From contig NZ_NEUE01000260.1 in assembly GCF_002910905.1 (NCBI RefSeq), forward strand, positions 43,905 through 107,904: DNA of 64,000 bases, in the 5' to 3' direction. The stretch's first letter is position 1, and every line of letters starts with the position of its first letter. The notes beneath the pieces were generated by a model, which made no database searches, was not told the origin of the DNA, and saw nothing but the letters and a program-made list of their open reading frames with translations. The position numbers were made by a program, and so were the translations under genes. Positions 1-12,132 of this stretch are shown piece by piece. The stretch is from Streptomyces sp. SM11 (GTDB lineage Bacteria; Actinomycetota; Actinomycetes; Streptomycetales; Streptomycetaceae).

Positions 1-875
1 GCCCCGGGCGGCGGGATCACGGACGCGCCGGACGACCTCGGCGGCGGGCCGCTCGCCCCGGTACTGGGCTCCGCGACGACGGCGGACGGGCGGCAGTTGC
101 TGTTCGGGCTGCGGTTCGCGGCGCTCGGCGGACACGGCGCGGACAACGAACGCGAGATCGTGCTCCTGGAGCAGCGCTCCCCCGGCGGCCCCTTCCGGGC
201 CTGGCGGGGGCTCGGCTACCCCGCTGCGGGCCGCGACCACAGCCGCCGCATCGGGATACCCGTCGCCGTCGCCGCGCCGGACGGCCGCGTCCACCTGTTC
301 GTGCGCAACGCGGAGAAGGGGCTCAGTACCCGGGTGCGCGACGCGGTCACCGGCCGCTGGAGCGCCTGGCGCGACATGGGCGGCGGTGAGGTGCAGGACG
401 GGGTGACCGCGGTCGTGGACACGGCGGGGCGCGTCCATGCGTACGCGGCAGGGCACCACGCCGTGCACCACTGGACCCAGGACACCCCGGGGACCGACGT
501 CACCGCCCGTACCCAGCTCACCGGCTCCCCCGTTCCCGCGCACGCGCCCGGCGCGCTCCCCGCGCCCGACGGGTCCGTGGAGCTGTACTACCGGCCGGCC
601 GCGCGGGAGCGGCTCGCCGTCGTCCGGGCCGACCGCGCCCCCGTACCCCGTTTCGGCGGGTACGGTCCGGTGACCGCCGCCGCCTCACCGGGCGTCCCGG
701 TCCTGCTCGGCCGGTCGGCGGAGGGCCGGATCCAGCTACGTACCGCCGAGGGCACCGCGGTACGGTCCCGGGGCCACGTCGCCTTGGACGGCGCCACCCT
801 CCACCTCGGGGCGGCGGGCGGCCGGTCGTCGTGGGGTTCGGGCCGGACGGCGCCCCGTGGGTGTGGCGGCCGTAG
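1..875 (+). pseudogene. Beta-propeller (PLL/tectonin-like) protein, 3' part, one frameshift
   Basis: The frame is open from the window edge, so the 5' end lies outside. The translated part has several repeats of the type found in PLL/tectonin-like lectin propellers: an FRAWRGLG-type strand followed by VAVAAPDGRVHLFVRN, then WSAWRDMGG, VTAVVDTAGRVHAY and so on, each about 45 residues with D-G-R and W-x-x-W signatures. Near 816-824 the frame changes: the expected end GFGPDGAPWVWRP followed by TAG at 873-875 is in another frame. One missing G in a GG/GGG run restores it. Without the fix the frame runs on into the protease gene downstream. The role is probably carbohydrate binding or surface display, inferred from fold only. 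The frameshift may be real or a base-calling error. Confidence 0.55.
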
Positions 876-1023
876 AAGTGGATGCGTTGGGCCCAACTGT
901 CGTTCCATAAAGCCGCGTTATGGCCAAACGCTAGTACCCCGGCCTCATCGCGCTCCGGCACCCTGTTGCCCACCATCCCCCACGGACACGCACACCCCAG
1001 CGTGTCGCGCGAAACGAGGAATC

Positions 1024-1749
1024 ATGCGTATATCCAGACTCGTGCCCGCTGCCGCCGCAGCGGCGGCCTGCGTCCTCGCCCTCTTCGCACCGTCCGCCTC
1101 GGCCGCCCCCGAGGCCCCTCTGCGGGACGCCCCGCCCCCGACCACCCAGATCATCGGCGGCGGCTACGCGCAGAACGCCCCATGGGCCGCGCGTCTCTTC
1201 TCGAACGGCAGGGAGACCTGTTCGGCGACGATCATCGCGCCGACCTGGATCCTCACCGCCAAGCACTGCGTCACCGGCGGCGGCCTGTCGTTCCGCATCG
1301 GCAGCCTCGACCAGCACAGCGGCGGTGTGGTCGCCAACGGCGTCCAGACCTACACCCACGGCTCGGACCTGGCCCTCGTCCGGCTGGACCGCTCGGTGCA
1401 GGCCACCTACTCCCGCCTCGGCCAGCCCGGCACGGTCCGCGTCGGACAGAACGTGCAGGTCTGGGGCTGGGGCGCCACCTCCCGGTGCGGCTCCGAGGCA
1501 AACTGCCAGTCCCGCTACCTGAAGGTCGCCAACGTGACGGTGACCCACGGCTGCGGTGACGCGTACGGCGGCTCGGCGATCTGCGCCCGACGGGGCAACG
1601 GCATCACCGCCGGCGGTGACTCGGGCGGCCCGATGACGTTGAACGGCGTCCAGGTCGGCGTCGCCTCCACCAGCGACCGCCAGACCACGACCGCGTACAC
1701 GAACGTCACCGCGTACCGGTCCTGGATCCAGTCGATCGCGGGCGTCTGA
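1024..1749 (+). CDS. Secreted S1-family serine protease (chymotrypsin fold)
   Basis: 241 residues. An Ala-rich signal peptide (about 1-28, ending SASA-APEA) and a short propeptide precede the mature-type start IIGGGYAQ near residue 43. The triad is visible: His81 in TAKHC, Asp115 in GSDLALV, Ser200 in GGDSGGP. ATG 1024 follows an AGGAAT-like ribosome site. The protein is exported and probably digests extracellular protein. The position equivalent to trypsin Asp189 (six residues before the catalytic Ser) is Ile, and the usual Cys191 is Ala, so cleavage after Arg/Lys is not expected. The frame is open upstream into the preceding gene only because that gene is frameshifted. A hairpin follows the stop. 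Confidence 0.88.
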   Translation: MRISRLVPAAAAAAACVLALFAPSASAAPEAPLRDAPPPTTQIIGGGYAQNAPWAARLFSNGRETCSATIIAPTWILTAKHCVTGGGLSFRIGSLDQHSGGVVANGVQTYTHGSDLALVRLDRSVQATYSRLGQPGTVRVGQNVQVWGWGATSRCGSEANCQSRYLKVANVTVTHGCGDAYGGSAICARRGNGITAGGDSGGPMTLNGVQVGVASTSDRQTTTAYTNVTAYRSWIQSIAGV

Positions 1750-1804
1750 CCGGACGCCCCACCCGGGCGACGGGCACCTGACCGACCCGCCGCCCCCTGA
1801 ACCG

Positions 1805-1846
1805 TAGGGCCCCCGTACCTCTCCGCCCTGAGGTACCGGGGCCCTA
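1805..1846 (+). terminator. Inverted repeat after the protease gene
   Basis: Stem of about 16 bp (TAGGGCCCC-GTACCTC paired with GAGGTAC-CGGGGCCCTA, one bulge) about 55 nt after the protease stop. A probable rho-independent-type terminator without a clear T-run, as is common in Streptomyces. Confidence 0.65.
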
Positions 1847-1922
1847 CAGCCATCCCCGGCGAGCCGTGCTCCGCGCGCCGGCCCGGCGGGTCCACGCCTG
1901 TTCCCCGCACCGGCCGTACGCG

Positions 1923-1958
1923 AAGGGCCCCGCACCTCCGAGGAGGTGCGGGGCCCTT
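1923..1958 (-). terminator. Terminator of the tuf end of the str operon
   Basis: Perfect stem AAGGGCCCCGCACCTCC / GGAGGTGCGGGGCCCTT with a 2-nt loop, about 45 nt beyond the tuf stop codon. With the hairpin at 1805-1846 it insulates two convergent transcription units. Confidence 0.8.
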
Positions 1959-2002
1959 CTGTGCGACTCGGTGAGCCACCAGGTCCAAGGACCAAGCAGA
2001 AA

Positions 2003-3196
<1,194 letters not shown>

Positions 3197-3271
3197 TGGG
3201 GTCCTCCTGAGTGGTTCTGTACGCCTTGCTTCATCGGCGCCAGGTGATCTTTGCTGGGGTGCCGGCGCCGG

Positions 3272-3311
3272 GGGCATTCCGCACAGTGCTCGCGCGCTGT
3301 GCGAAATGCCC
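3272..3311 (-). promoter_or_regulatory. Inverted repeat in the fusA-tuf gap
   Basis: GGGCATTCCGCACAG and CTGTGCGAAATGCCC form a 15-bp stem (one mismatch) around a 10-nt loop, midway between the fusA stop and the tuf start. It may be an attenuator or processing site separating the two genes. It is not followed by a T-run, so full termination is uncertain. Confidence 0.5.
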
Positions 3312-3353
3312 GCCCGGCTCCGGTGACAAGCCTAAAGCGTGAGCTCGGGAGAG

Positions 3354-5483
<2,130 letters not shown>

Positions 5484-5521
5484 AAGGCTCAATCTTCTCT
5501 CGGTCTCGATGGGGGTAGCGA

Positions 5522-5992
5522 CTACCAGCGGTAGTGCGCGAAGGCCTTGTTGGACTCGGCCATCTTGTGGGTGTCCTCACGCTTCTTGACCGAAGCGCCG
5601 AGGCCGTTGGAGGCGTCGAGCAGTTCGTTCATGAGGCGCTCGGTCATGGTCTTCTCGCGGCGGGCGCGGGAGTAACCGACGAGCCAGCGCAGGGCGAGGG
5701 TGGAGGCGCGACCGGGCTTGACCTCGATCGGCACCTGGTAGGTGGCGCCACCGACACGGCGGGACTTGACCTCGAGCGAGGGCTTGACGTTCTCAAGCGC
5801 GCGCTTCAGCGTGATGACCGGGTCGTTGCCGGTCTTCTCGCGGAGGCCTTCCATGGCGCCGTACACGATCCGCTCGGCGGTGGAACGCTTGCCGTCGAGG
5901 AGGATCTTGTTGATCAGCGAGGTGACAAGAGGAGAGCTGTAGACCGGGTCGATGATGACCGGGCGCTTCGGGGCGGGGCCCTTACGAGGCAT
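5522..5992 (-). CDS. rpsG: 30S ribosomal protein S7
   Basis: 156 residues starting [12 protein letters not shown] and ending [10 protein letters not shown], full length for S7. It binds the 3' major domain of 16S rRNA and nucleates head assembly. It starts 2 nt after the rpsL stop codon, so the two are co-transcribed and probably translationally coupled. Confidence 0.98.
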
Positions 5993-5994
5993 TC

Positions 5995-6366
5995 TTACTT
6001 CTCCTTCTTGGCGCCGTAGCGGCTGCGGGCCTGCTTGCGGTTCTTGACACCCTGGGTGTCAAGGGAGCCGCGGATGATCTTGTAACGAACACCCGGCAGG
6101 TCCTTCACACGGCCACCACGCACGAGCACGATGGAGTGCTCCTGCAGGTTGTGTCCCTCACCCGGGATGTAGGCCGTGACCTCGATGCCGGAGGTCAGAC
6201 GCACACGCGCGACCTTACGGAGCGCCGAGTTCGGCTTCTTCGGGGTGGTCGTGAACACACGCGTGCAGACGCCACGCCGCTGGGGCGAACCCTCGAGCGC
6301 GGGCGTCTTGTTCTTCTCGACCTTGTCCTGCCGGCCCTTCCGGACCAGCTGCTGGATCGTAGGCAC
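5995..6366 (-). CDS. rpsL: 30S ribosomal protein S12
   Basis: 123 residues starting [12 protein letters not shown]. It is a decoding-centre protein. Lys43 (in TTPKKPNS) and Lys88 (in [10 protein letters not shown]) are both wild type, so no rpsL-type streptomycin-resistance mutation is present. It is the first gene of the str operon, with a leader of roughly 190 nt and a consensus-like promoter upstream. Confidence 0.98.
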
Positions 6367-6451
6367 TACTTCTCCGGTTTCTGTGTGCCGTTCGTGAAAC
6401 TAACCTGGAACATCGCCGACCCACGCGGTCGGGTGTGTCGAATACTGCGGA

Positions 6452-6472
6452 CTTCCGCCCTAAGGGCGGAAG
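6452..6472 (-). promoter_or_regulatory. Hairpin in the rpsL leader
   Basis: Perfect inverted repeat CTTCCGCCC-TAA-GGGCGGAAG between the promoter at 6561-6589 and the rpsL start. No T-run follows in the direction of transcription, so a leader structure or RNA stability element is more likely than a terminator. Confidence 0.5.
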
Positions 6473-6560
6473 GGGCGCAGATTGCGGTGGCTACAGACAG
6501 ACCCGCGATGCGGTTGAGGACACGCACACGAGCCCAGGCACACCCCAGGCACAAGGCTTG

Positions 6561-6589
6561 AGCGTACCTACCTCACGGAGCTGGGTCAA
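6561..6589 (-). promoter_or_regulatory. Housekeeping-sigma promoter of the str operon
   Basis: On the minus strand TTGACC (-35, 6584-6589) is followed by a 17-nt spacer and TACGCT (-10, 6561-6566). Transcription would start about 185-190 nt upstream of rpsL. The spacing and hexamers fit an HrdB-type promoter. Confidence 0.7.
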
Positions 6590-6823
6590 AACAAATGCTG
6601 TCCACACCGCACCGGGGCCTTCGACCACCGGCGACGGGCGGCGACACCTCCCGGCCGACGCCCGTGCCCGCGTACGCCGGCCCCCGTGTTCGCGGACGCA
6701 TGCCCCGGGCGGGGAGAGCCCGGCCATGGCACGCGCACCGGGGCCGAGTCCGGTCGCGATACGCGCACCGGGCTGAGTCCGGGCGCGGTACGCACACCGA
6801 GGTGGTGGGCCCGGGCGCGCTCC
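6590..6823. repeat. Non-coding gap with imperfect tandem repeats
   Basis: No convincing gene. About 6726-6812 holds three imperfect copies of a unit near 30 bp built around ACGCGCACCGGG followed by GAGTCCGG. The repeat lies between the str promoter and the 3' end of the next minus-strand gene, and its function is unknown. Confidence 0.45.
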
Positions 6824-7498
6824 TCAGCGGGTCACGTCGTCCGGGGTGGCGGCCCTCCCGCCCTCCTTCGACCGGCGCAGCCGCGGCGGCGGGAGGGTCG
6901 GGATGGTCGGGACACGGGAGCTGCGGCTCTTGCGTACGAGCGCGGGTTCGGGCCCGGCCCCGGTGCGCGGCGGCCGGGACGGCGGATCCGTCTGCCCGTC
7001 GGCCTCGGGGCGGTCGTGGCGGGGCTCCCCGTCGGCGGGACGGCCGCGCTCCCCCGACCCGTCGGCCCGGGAAGCGCCGCCACGGGCGGGATCGTCCCGG
7101 CCGTGGCGGCCGTCCGGCTCCCGGACATCGCCGCCGCGCCCCTCCTGCCGGAAGGGGATCACCGCGGCCTGCCCCGGCGTGCGCGTGGACTCCACCAGCC
7201 GCAGGGGCCGCCGGCTCGCGGTCCGCGCCGCCTCGACAGCGGACTCGTAGTGGGCGGCGGCGTCGCGCCAGCCGTGGGAGTACGCCAGCAGCTCGCGCCG
7301 CTCCAGCTCCGCTCGCAGGAGGACGACGACCTTGTGGGGTTCGTGGCCGTCGAGGAGGGCTCCCAGTTCGGCGAGGAGCGCCGTGTACGTCTCCGGCGTC
7401 GGCGTCCCGGCCGGCGGAGTGCTGGGCCCTCCGGGCCCGGCGGGGGGGGGTTCGGGGGCGTCGCCTGTGGTCCGGGAGCATCCTTCCCGTTCGGCCAT
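6824..7498 (-). CDS. Conserved hypothetical protein with disordered C-terminus
   Basis: 224 residues from ATG 7498 (MAEREGCSRTTGDAP). Residues about 30-100 form a compact, probably helical segment (YTALLAELGALLDGHEPHKV, then LLRAELERRELLAYSHGWRD). The remainder is rich in Arg, Gly, Pro and Asp and looks disordered. No catalytic motif is seen. Its place just upstream of rpsL fits one of the few hypothetical genes that I recall between rpoC and rpsL in other Streptomyces, so it is probably native chromosome rather than part of the phage-derived block. Function unknown. Confidence 0.6.
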   Translation of the reverse strand: MAEREGCSRTTGDAPEPPPAGPGGPSTPPAGTPTPETYTALLAELGALLDGHEPHKVVVLLRAELERRELLAYSHGWRDAAAHYESAVEAARTASRRPLRLVESTRTPGQAAVIPFRQEGRGGDVREPDGRHGRDDPARGGASRADGSGERGRPADGEPRHDRPEADGQTDPPSRPPRTGAGPEPALVRKSRSSRVPTIPTLPPPRLRRSKEGGRAATPDDVTR

Positions 7499-7855
7499 GC
7501 GCCCCCCTCTTTGCCGCCCGCGCGAGTCGCACCGCACCGGGCGGCGCCCGGACGTTCTCGGCGATCGGGCGCTCTCGTTCTGCGCTGCGCGCACCTAGCG
7601 GGGTGCGCCCACGCACGGTCGTGCGTGGACCTGCGGCGTCGTTCGAACCTGCGCTGGGGCGGGGGGAGACAGGCCCGAACAGCTTACGGGGCAGGTTGAG
7701 GGACTGGTTTCCCGGCCCGGCGCAAGATCGACTTCGCCCGCCGCGGCCCCCTCGCGGAGCCCCGCGAATCACCGGCGGGCAGGGCCGGGGGCGTCAGCCG
7801 GAGACCCGGGAGCGGCCGCGCGCGCCAGGGGGACGGGAGGAAGCGGCCGTGCGCG
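7499..7855. other. Intergenic region with a palindrome at 7609-7628
   Basis: 357 nt without a supported gene. At 7609-7628 there is a perfect 9+2+9 inverted repeat (CCACGCACG-GT-CGTGCGTGG), about 110 nt upstream of the hypothetical gene's start. It is an operator candidate for that gene or a small hairpin. This stretch is also the likely left boundary of the phage-derived block. Confidence 0.45.
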
Positions 7856-8302
7856 TCAGTCGGAGGCGAGCGGCGCACGTCGCTGCGCGGCCTCGATCGC
7901 CGGCGCGGGCAGGAACTGGCCCGCGACCCGGACGAACATCTCGCGCTGGTCCGCCGGCACACCCAGCGCGACGGCGGCTTCCTCAAGGGTGAGCGGACGG
8001 CCGTCCGCCGAGGGCGCACCGGTCGGCACGGACGGGAGCGGCAGGTCCTCCTCGGTGAGCCGGCCGGAGCGGATGAGCATGTCGCGCACCGGCACCTGGA
8101 GCACCTGGGCGAGACGCCGGGTGGTCTCCAGGTCGGGCATGCTCTGGCGCTGGAGGAGGCGGGTGATGGCGGCCCGGTGGACTCCGGCCTCGTCGGCGAG
8201 ACGGGACTTGCCGCCGCCACGTGGACTGTCGATGTCGAAGCCGCGCCGGCGGATCAGTTCCTCGATCCAGGTCGCGAAGCTGTCGATTTCGCCCGTGGTC
8301 AT
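7856..8302 (-). CDS. XRE-family transcriptional regulator of the tail island
   Basis: 148 residues. A helix-turn-helix is evident around residues 30-60 (KSRLADEAGVHRAAITRLLQ, then PDLETTRRLAQVLQVPV), followed by a mostly helical C-terminal segment ending RRAPLASD. It is divergent from the tail operon and its 193-nt upstream gap holds three palindromes of the TTGCG...CGCAA type. The simplest reading is an autoregulated repressor controlling the tail genes. There is no LexA/CI-type Ser-Lys peptidase domain, so direct SOS self-cleavage is not expected. Confidence 0.8.
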   Translation of the reverse strand: MTTGEIDSFATWIEELIRRRGFDIDSPRGGGKSRLADEAGVHRAAITRLLQRQSMPDLETTRRLAQVLQVPVRDMLIRSGRLTEEDLPLPSVPTGAPSADGRPLTLEEAAVALGVPADQREMFVRVAGQFLPAPAIEAAQRRAPLASD

Positions 8303-8344
8303 GGGGCACTCGCCTCCCTCCGAAGCGGTGACCAGACTATCGCG

Positions 8345-8356
8345 CTTGCGCGCAAG
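8345..8356. promoter_or_regulatory. Operator candidate O1 (palindrome)
   Basis: CTTGCGCGCAAG, a perfect 12-bp palindrome 43-54 nt upstream of the XRE start codon. It shares the TTGCG/CGCAA half-site with the palindrome at 8428-8445, supporting one regulator for both directions. Confidence 0.6.
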
Positions 8357-8427
8357 GAATTACCCGCCTCCCGATACCGTATGGGCAAAATCCCCGCATA
8401 TAAAGAGCGCAGACACCAGATTCCTCC

Positions 8428-8445
8428 TTGCGTGCGAGCACGCAA
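8428..8445. promoter_or_regulatory. Operator candidate O2 (18-bp inverted repeat)
   Basis: TTGCGTGC-GA-GCACGCAA, perfect 8-bp arms with a 2-nt centre, 51 nt upstream of the first rightward gene. It has the same half-site as O1. Confidence 0.65.
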
Positions 8446-8455
8446 CATGCCAATG

Positions 8456-8467
8456 TGCGATCTCGCA
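8456..8467. promoter_or_regulatory. Operator candidate O3 (weaker inverted repeat)
   Basis: TGCGA-TC-TCGCA, 5-bp arms with partial extension on both sides (TGTGCGA / TCGCAACA), 28 nt upstream of the first rightward gene and 11 nt beyond O2. It resembles the O1/O2 half-site. Confidence 0.5.
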
Positions 8468-8495
8468 ACATCTGGTGCGGGGAGAAGGGATCGCC

Positions 8496-9343
<848 letters not shown>

Positions 9344-9347
<4 letters not shown>

Positions 9348-9760
9348 CGGCCGCGACGCTGCTGACGGGCGAACTCGCCGCGCACGAGGCGGGCGTGAAG
9401 CCCGCGACGATCCGCAAGTGCTCGCGGACGCGGTCGTGGACGAGACCCCGCCGCCGGGCTTCGACGGCACCCAGGAGGCGGTGATCGTCTCCCTGCGCGG
9501 CGGCGCGTGGATCGACGACCTCCACCTCGACCAGCCGCTCGTCGAGCTGGAGGCCTACGGGCCGGACAAGGCGACGGCGCACCGCCTGGCGAAACGCCGC
9601 CCGCGCCGAGCTGCTGTCGGCGGCCGGCCGGACGTACGGAACGAACCTCGTGATCACCGATGTGGTCGAGTCCGACGGTCCGCGCTGGCTGCCGGAGTAC
9701 CTCCATCCGGCGGCCAACCGCTACGTCTGCGTCCTGCGCGTGTCGCTGCGCATCGGCTGA
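9344..9760 (+). pseudogene. Tail terminator-like protein, fused to an HTH N-terminus, two frame changes
   Basis: ATG 9344 overlaps the previous stop. The first 25 codons (LLTGELAAHEAGVKPATIRK) look like the N-terminus of a small helix-turn-helix protein. From about 9418 another frame gives a phage tail-terminator-like sequence (AVIVSLRGGAWIDDLHLDQP, LVELEAYGPDKATAHRLA). After a one-base A insertion at 9592-9594 it returns to the first frame (NAARAELLSAAGRTYGTNLV), ending at TGA 9758-9760. The switch at 9416-9420 could be one lost G in AAGGTG. It could also be a deletion scar that joined an HTH gene to the 3' part of the terminator gene. As it stands the product is not made in full. Confidence 0.55.
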
Positions 9761-9915
9761 ACCGCCGGCATCCGCCCGGCGACCATCCACGCACCGCCCG
9801 TACCGACCCGGCGCCTCCGAGCGCCCCCACAGACAGGGCCCCGTCATCGGCGGGGCCTTCGCCGTACCCGCGGCAGGCACCACCATCCACGGAAAACCAT
9901 CTGAAGGAGCCATCC
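9761..9915. other. Leader before the major tail gene
   Basis: 155 nt with no gene. The last bases carry a good ribosome site (GAAGGAG, 9901-9907) eight bases before ATG 9916, as expected for the most highly expressed tail gene. Confidence 0.5.
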
Positions 9916-10517
9916 ATGGCAGGCAACAACTCGTCCGAGATCCGCGTGGCCGGAACCGGCCGCATCCTCATCGCGGACGTCAACGCCCCCTCCCGGACGT
10001 CTTCTCCGAGGACCCGTCGGCCGACTGGGGTACGGGGTGGACCGACCTCGGCTACACCTCGACGGACGGGGTGACCTTCTCCAAGAAGGACAAGCTGGAC
10101 CCGGTCGAGACGTGGCAGTCGATCAGCCCGGCCCGGTTCGTCTACGCGCACCGTGACCTGACGCTGAAGTTCTCCATGCTGCAGTTCAACGAGGACACGC
10201 TGCCCTTCTTCCTGGGTGGCGTCCCGGCGGACATCCGCCGGGACGCCACCAAGCCGGACATCGTCCACTTCGACGTCCCGGACGGCCCGACCTTCGACGA
10301 GCGCGCGCTCGGCCTGGAGTTCACCGACGGCACGGCGGTCACCTACCGCTTCGTCATCCCGCGCGGCCAGGTGACCGCCACCGACGACATCAAGCTCGCC
10401 CGAAAGGCCGCCGCGATGCTCGGTGCCACCTTCACCGCGCTCTCCCCGGGCGACGGCCAGGCGCTCGCCACCTTCGTCATGAAGGACGCCGCCTACACGG
10501 TGCCGGCCGGCGCCTGA
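9916..10517 (+). pseudogene. Major tail (tube) protein, one frameshift
   Basis: About 200 residues when one base is restored. It starts MAGNNSSEIRVAGTGRILIA. In the run of C at 9985-9991 one C is missing, and the continuation in the other frame is PLPDVFSEDPSADWGTGWTD and onward to VMKDAAYTVPAGA and TGA 10515-10517. The size, the position directly before the G/GT chaperone genes and the beta-rich sequence fit a siphophage tail-tube protein. The indel sits in a homopolymer, so an assembly error is possible. If real, no tail tube could form. Confidence 0.6.
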
Positions 10518-10634
10518 TCCCCCGCCGGGCGGGACCGGATCGGCCCGGTCCCGCCCGGCACCCCCGGGGCCCACGCAGCCCAGCCCAGCCCTGCTCTGTC
10601 CTGTTCCTGTTCCGCGTAAGGAGACCCACCACCC

Positions 10635-11316
10635 ATGGCTTCGTTCGACGTCAACGCAGCACGCGCCCAGCGTCTGGAAGCGCTCGGCCGCTCCTGGTCC
10701 TTCGACCTGGACGACGACACCTTCGAACTGCCCACCGAGCTGGGCCGCACCACCGCCAAGGCGCTCCGCAGCCTCGACGACAACGACGTCGACGGCCTGC
10801 TGAAGCTCCTGCTGGGCGAGGACCAGTTCGCGCGCTTCGAGCGCCACGACATCACCATGCAGGACATCGCAGCGATCCTGAGGCGTACGGCAAGGAGACC
10901 GGGCTCGGCCTGGGGGAAGGCTGAGCCTCCACGCGTTCGCCGAAGAACACGCCGAGGCCCTCGAAGCCGACCTGCTGCGGCACTACGGCGTGGACCTGCT
11001 CGACTGGCACCGCGGCCGGCTCTCCTCCCGCCGGCTCGCGGTGCTGGTCAAGCACATGCCACGCGACAGCGCCACCACTCAGCAACTTCACGGCGAGAGC
11101 GCCGAATGGGGCGTCACCAACTACCTGCTCGCCGCCGCCGTCGACCACCTCGCCGCCGCCAACTGGATGTTCGCCTCGGTCAACACCGACGAGGACTCCG
11201 ACCCCCCAGAGCCGCCGGTGCCGGTGCCGAGGCCGGGGGACGAGGCCTCCGCCGAGGAGCCGGCAAATCCGCCCGAGGCGCCCAGCCCGAGCGATCTGGC
11301 CCGCTTCTTCTCCTGA
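10635..11316 (+). pseudogene. Tail assembly chaperones G and GT, with a slippery site and one indel
   Basis: G starts at ATG 10635 after AAGGAG. Its N-terminal 82 residues (MASFDVNAARAQRLEALGRS...) resemble tail-chaperone G proteins. One base is missing at 10878-10881 (CTG-AGGCG where CTGGAGGCG is expected), after which the frame continues EAYGKETGLGLGEG and stops at TGA 10922-10924. A -1 slip on GGGGGAA just before that stop leads into the T part (LHAFAEEHAEALEADLLRHY, ending DLARFFS) to 11316. The T tail is rich in Pro and Glu. This G to GT arrangement is a hallmark of siphophage tails and normally precedes the tape measure gene directly. Here about 4.7 kb intervene. Confidence 0.65.
10912..10918 (+). 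promoter_or_regulatory. Putative -1 programmed frameshift (slippery) site
   Basis: Heptamer G-GGG-GAA, read as codons GGG GAA in the G frame, four bases before the G stop codon. A -1 slip re-pairs GGG fully with GGG and continues in the open frame of T. Location and frame relation match the G/GT frameshift of tailed phages. Slip efficiency cannot be judged from sequence. Confidence 0.6.
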
Positions 11317-11331
11317 TGCGACACACACGTG

Positions 11332-11745
11332 TCAGCCGAAAATAATCCAGCCCAGCAGTCCGATTCCCGGAACAGCGACGATCGCCGAAAGAACTGCCAT
11401 CGCATAAGCCACCCCATAACCGATCGGAGGCACCTCGGCGTTCTTCGGATTGCGCGGATCGTAGACCACGTCCAGCGGATCTCCGATACGCGCGTGGGCA
11501 ACCGCCGCCGGCTGGCTCAGGCATCTGAAGGTCTCGCCCGACTCCGTCTGGAACCTCGCCACCACGGCGATGCCGTCCTTGGCGAACGTGTGCTTGACGC
11601 ACACCCCGCGGACCGTGACGCCTCGGACGCGCAGAGAGAACAGACGCCGGGCGAAGAAGGCCAGCGCTCCGGATACGCCAAGTGCCACCAGAGCATGCGG
11701 GACAAAGTAGGCCGATCCGGAAGCAGCGAGATACACCGAGGTCAT
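11332..11745 (-). CDS. DUF3592-like small membrane protein (intact)
   Basis: 137 residues with one transmembrane helix near the N-terminus (about 14-35), a soluble beta domain (VCVKHTFAKDGIAVVARFQT, then IGDPLDVVYDPRNPKNAEV) and a C-terminal transmembrane segment (about 112-135). The G-x-x-V-x-V-x-Y-D-P-x-x-P motif and the layout are those of DUF3592-like proteins, whose function is unknown. It lies on the strand opposite the tail genes, inside the block that separates the chaperones from the tape measure gene. Base composition is visibly richer in A and T than the flanks. Confidence 0.65.
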   Translation of the reverse strand: MTSVYLAASGSAYFVPHALVALGVSGALAFFARRLFSLRVRGVTVRGVCVKHTFAKDGIAVVARFQTESGETFRCLSQPAAVAHARIGDPLDVVYDPRNPKNAEVPPIGYGVAYAMAVLSAIVAVPGIGLLGWIIFG

Positions 11746-11756
11746 ACATTCACACT

Positions 11757-11918
11757 CCGGAAGTCCTGATCAAACAGATCCGCAACTACATCAAATCCTC
11801 GAAAGGGGATACAAATCGGTTCATCTGGACCGCATCCGCCGAGGAGATCCCAGCGAAAGTCGACCTCGTCCAGACCGACGTGAAGAAACTCACCGGGACG
11901 TCAGGAGTTCAAGGGTGA
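11757..11918 (+). pseudogene. C-terminal scrap of an IS630-type transposase
   Basis: About 53 codons read LIKQIRNYIKSSKGDTNRF, IWTASAEEIPAKV and so on. This matches the end of IS630-family transposases (helix, then F-x-W-T-x-x-A-x-E-I). No upstream catalytic DDE part is present, so it is a remnant. It begins beside the start of the preceding DUF3592-like gene, which suggests an IS event shaped this block. Confidence 0.55.
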
Positions 11919-12132
11919 GCGAATTCTTCACGGTGGATGAGTTCAATGCGTACAAGAGTACCCTACATCCGCGAGGCAACGCGGAAAGCGCGATGGACGG
12001 GGCACCGGGCGAACACGCCACACCCAGAACCCAACAGGCCTACGCGAACACTCAGATCGTCACGTTCACTCCGCCCTGTTTCACATCTGATGAGCGCGGA
12101 GGTCCGTGTGGCGTGTTATCAGGAAACGCAGC
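11919..12132. other. Segment with no supported gene
   Basis: A short rightward open frame begins near 11915 (VSEFFTVDEFNAYKSTLHPR) but resembles nothing I recognise and lacks a convincing ribosome site. Composition is relatively AT-rich. Confidence 0.4.

Noticed and set aside
97..1749. A single 550-residue propeller-protease fusion
   Set aside because: The protease has its own signal peptide, ribosome site and start at 1024. The join exists only because the propeller gene is frameshifted.
7989..8495. Upstream in-frame extension of the zinc-ribbon gene to 7989
   Set aside because: It crosses the XRE gene on the other strand and the operator region. ATG 8496 has a strong ribosome site.
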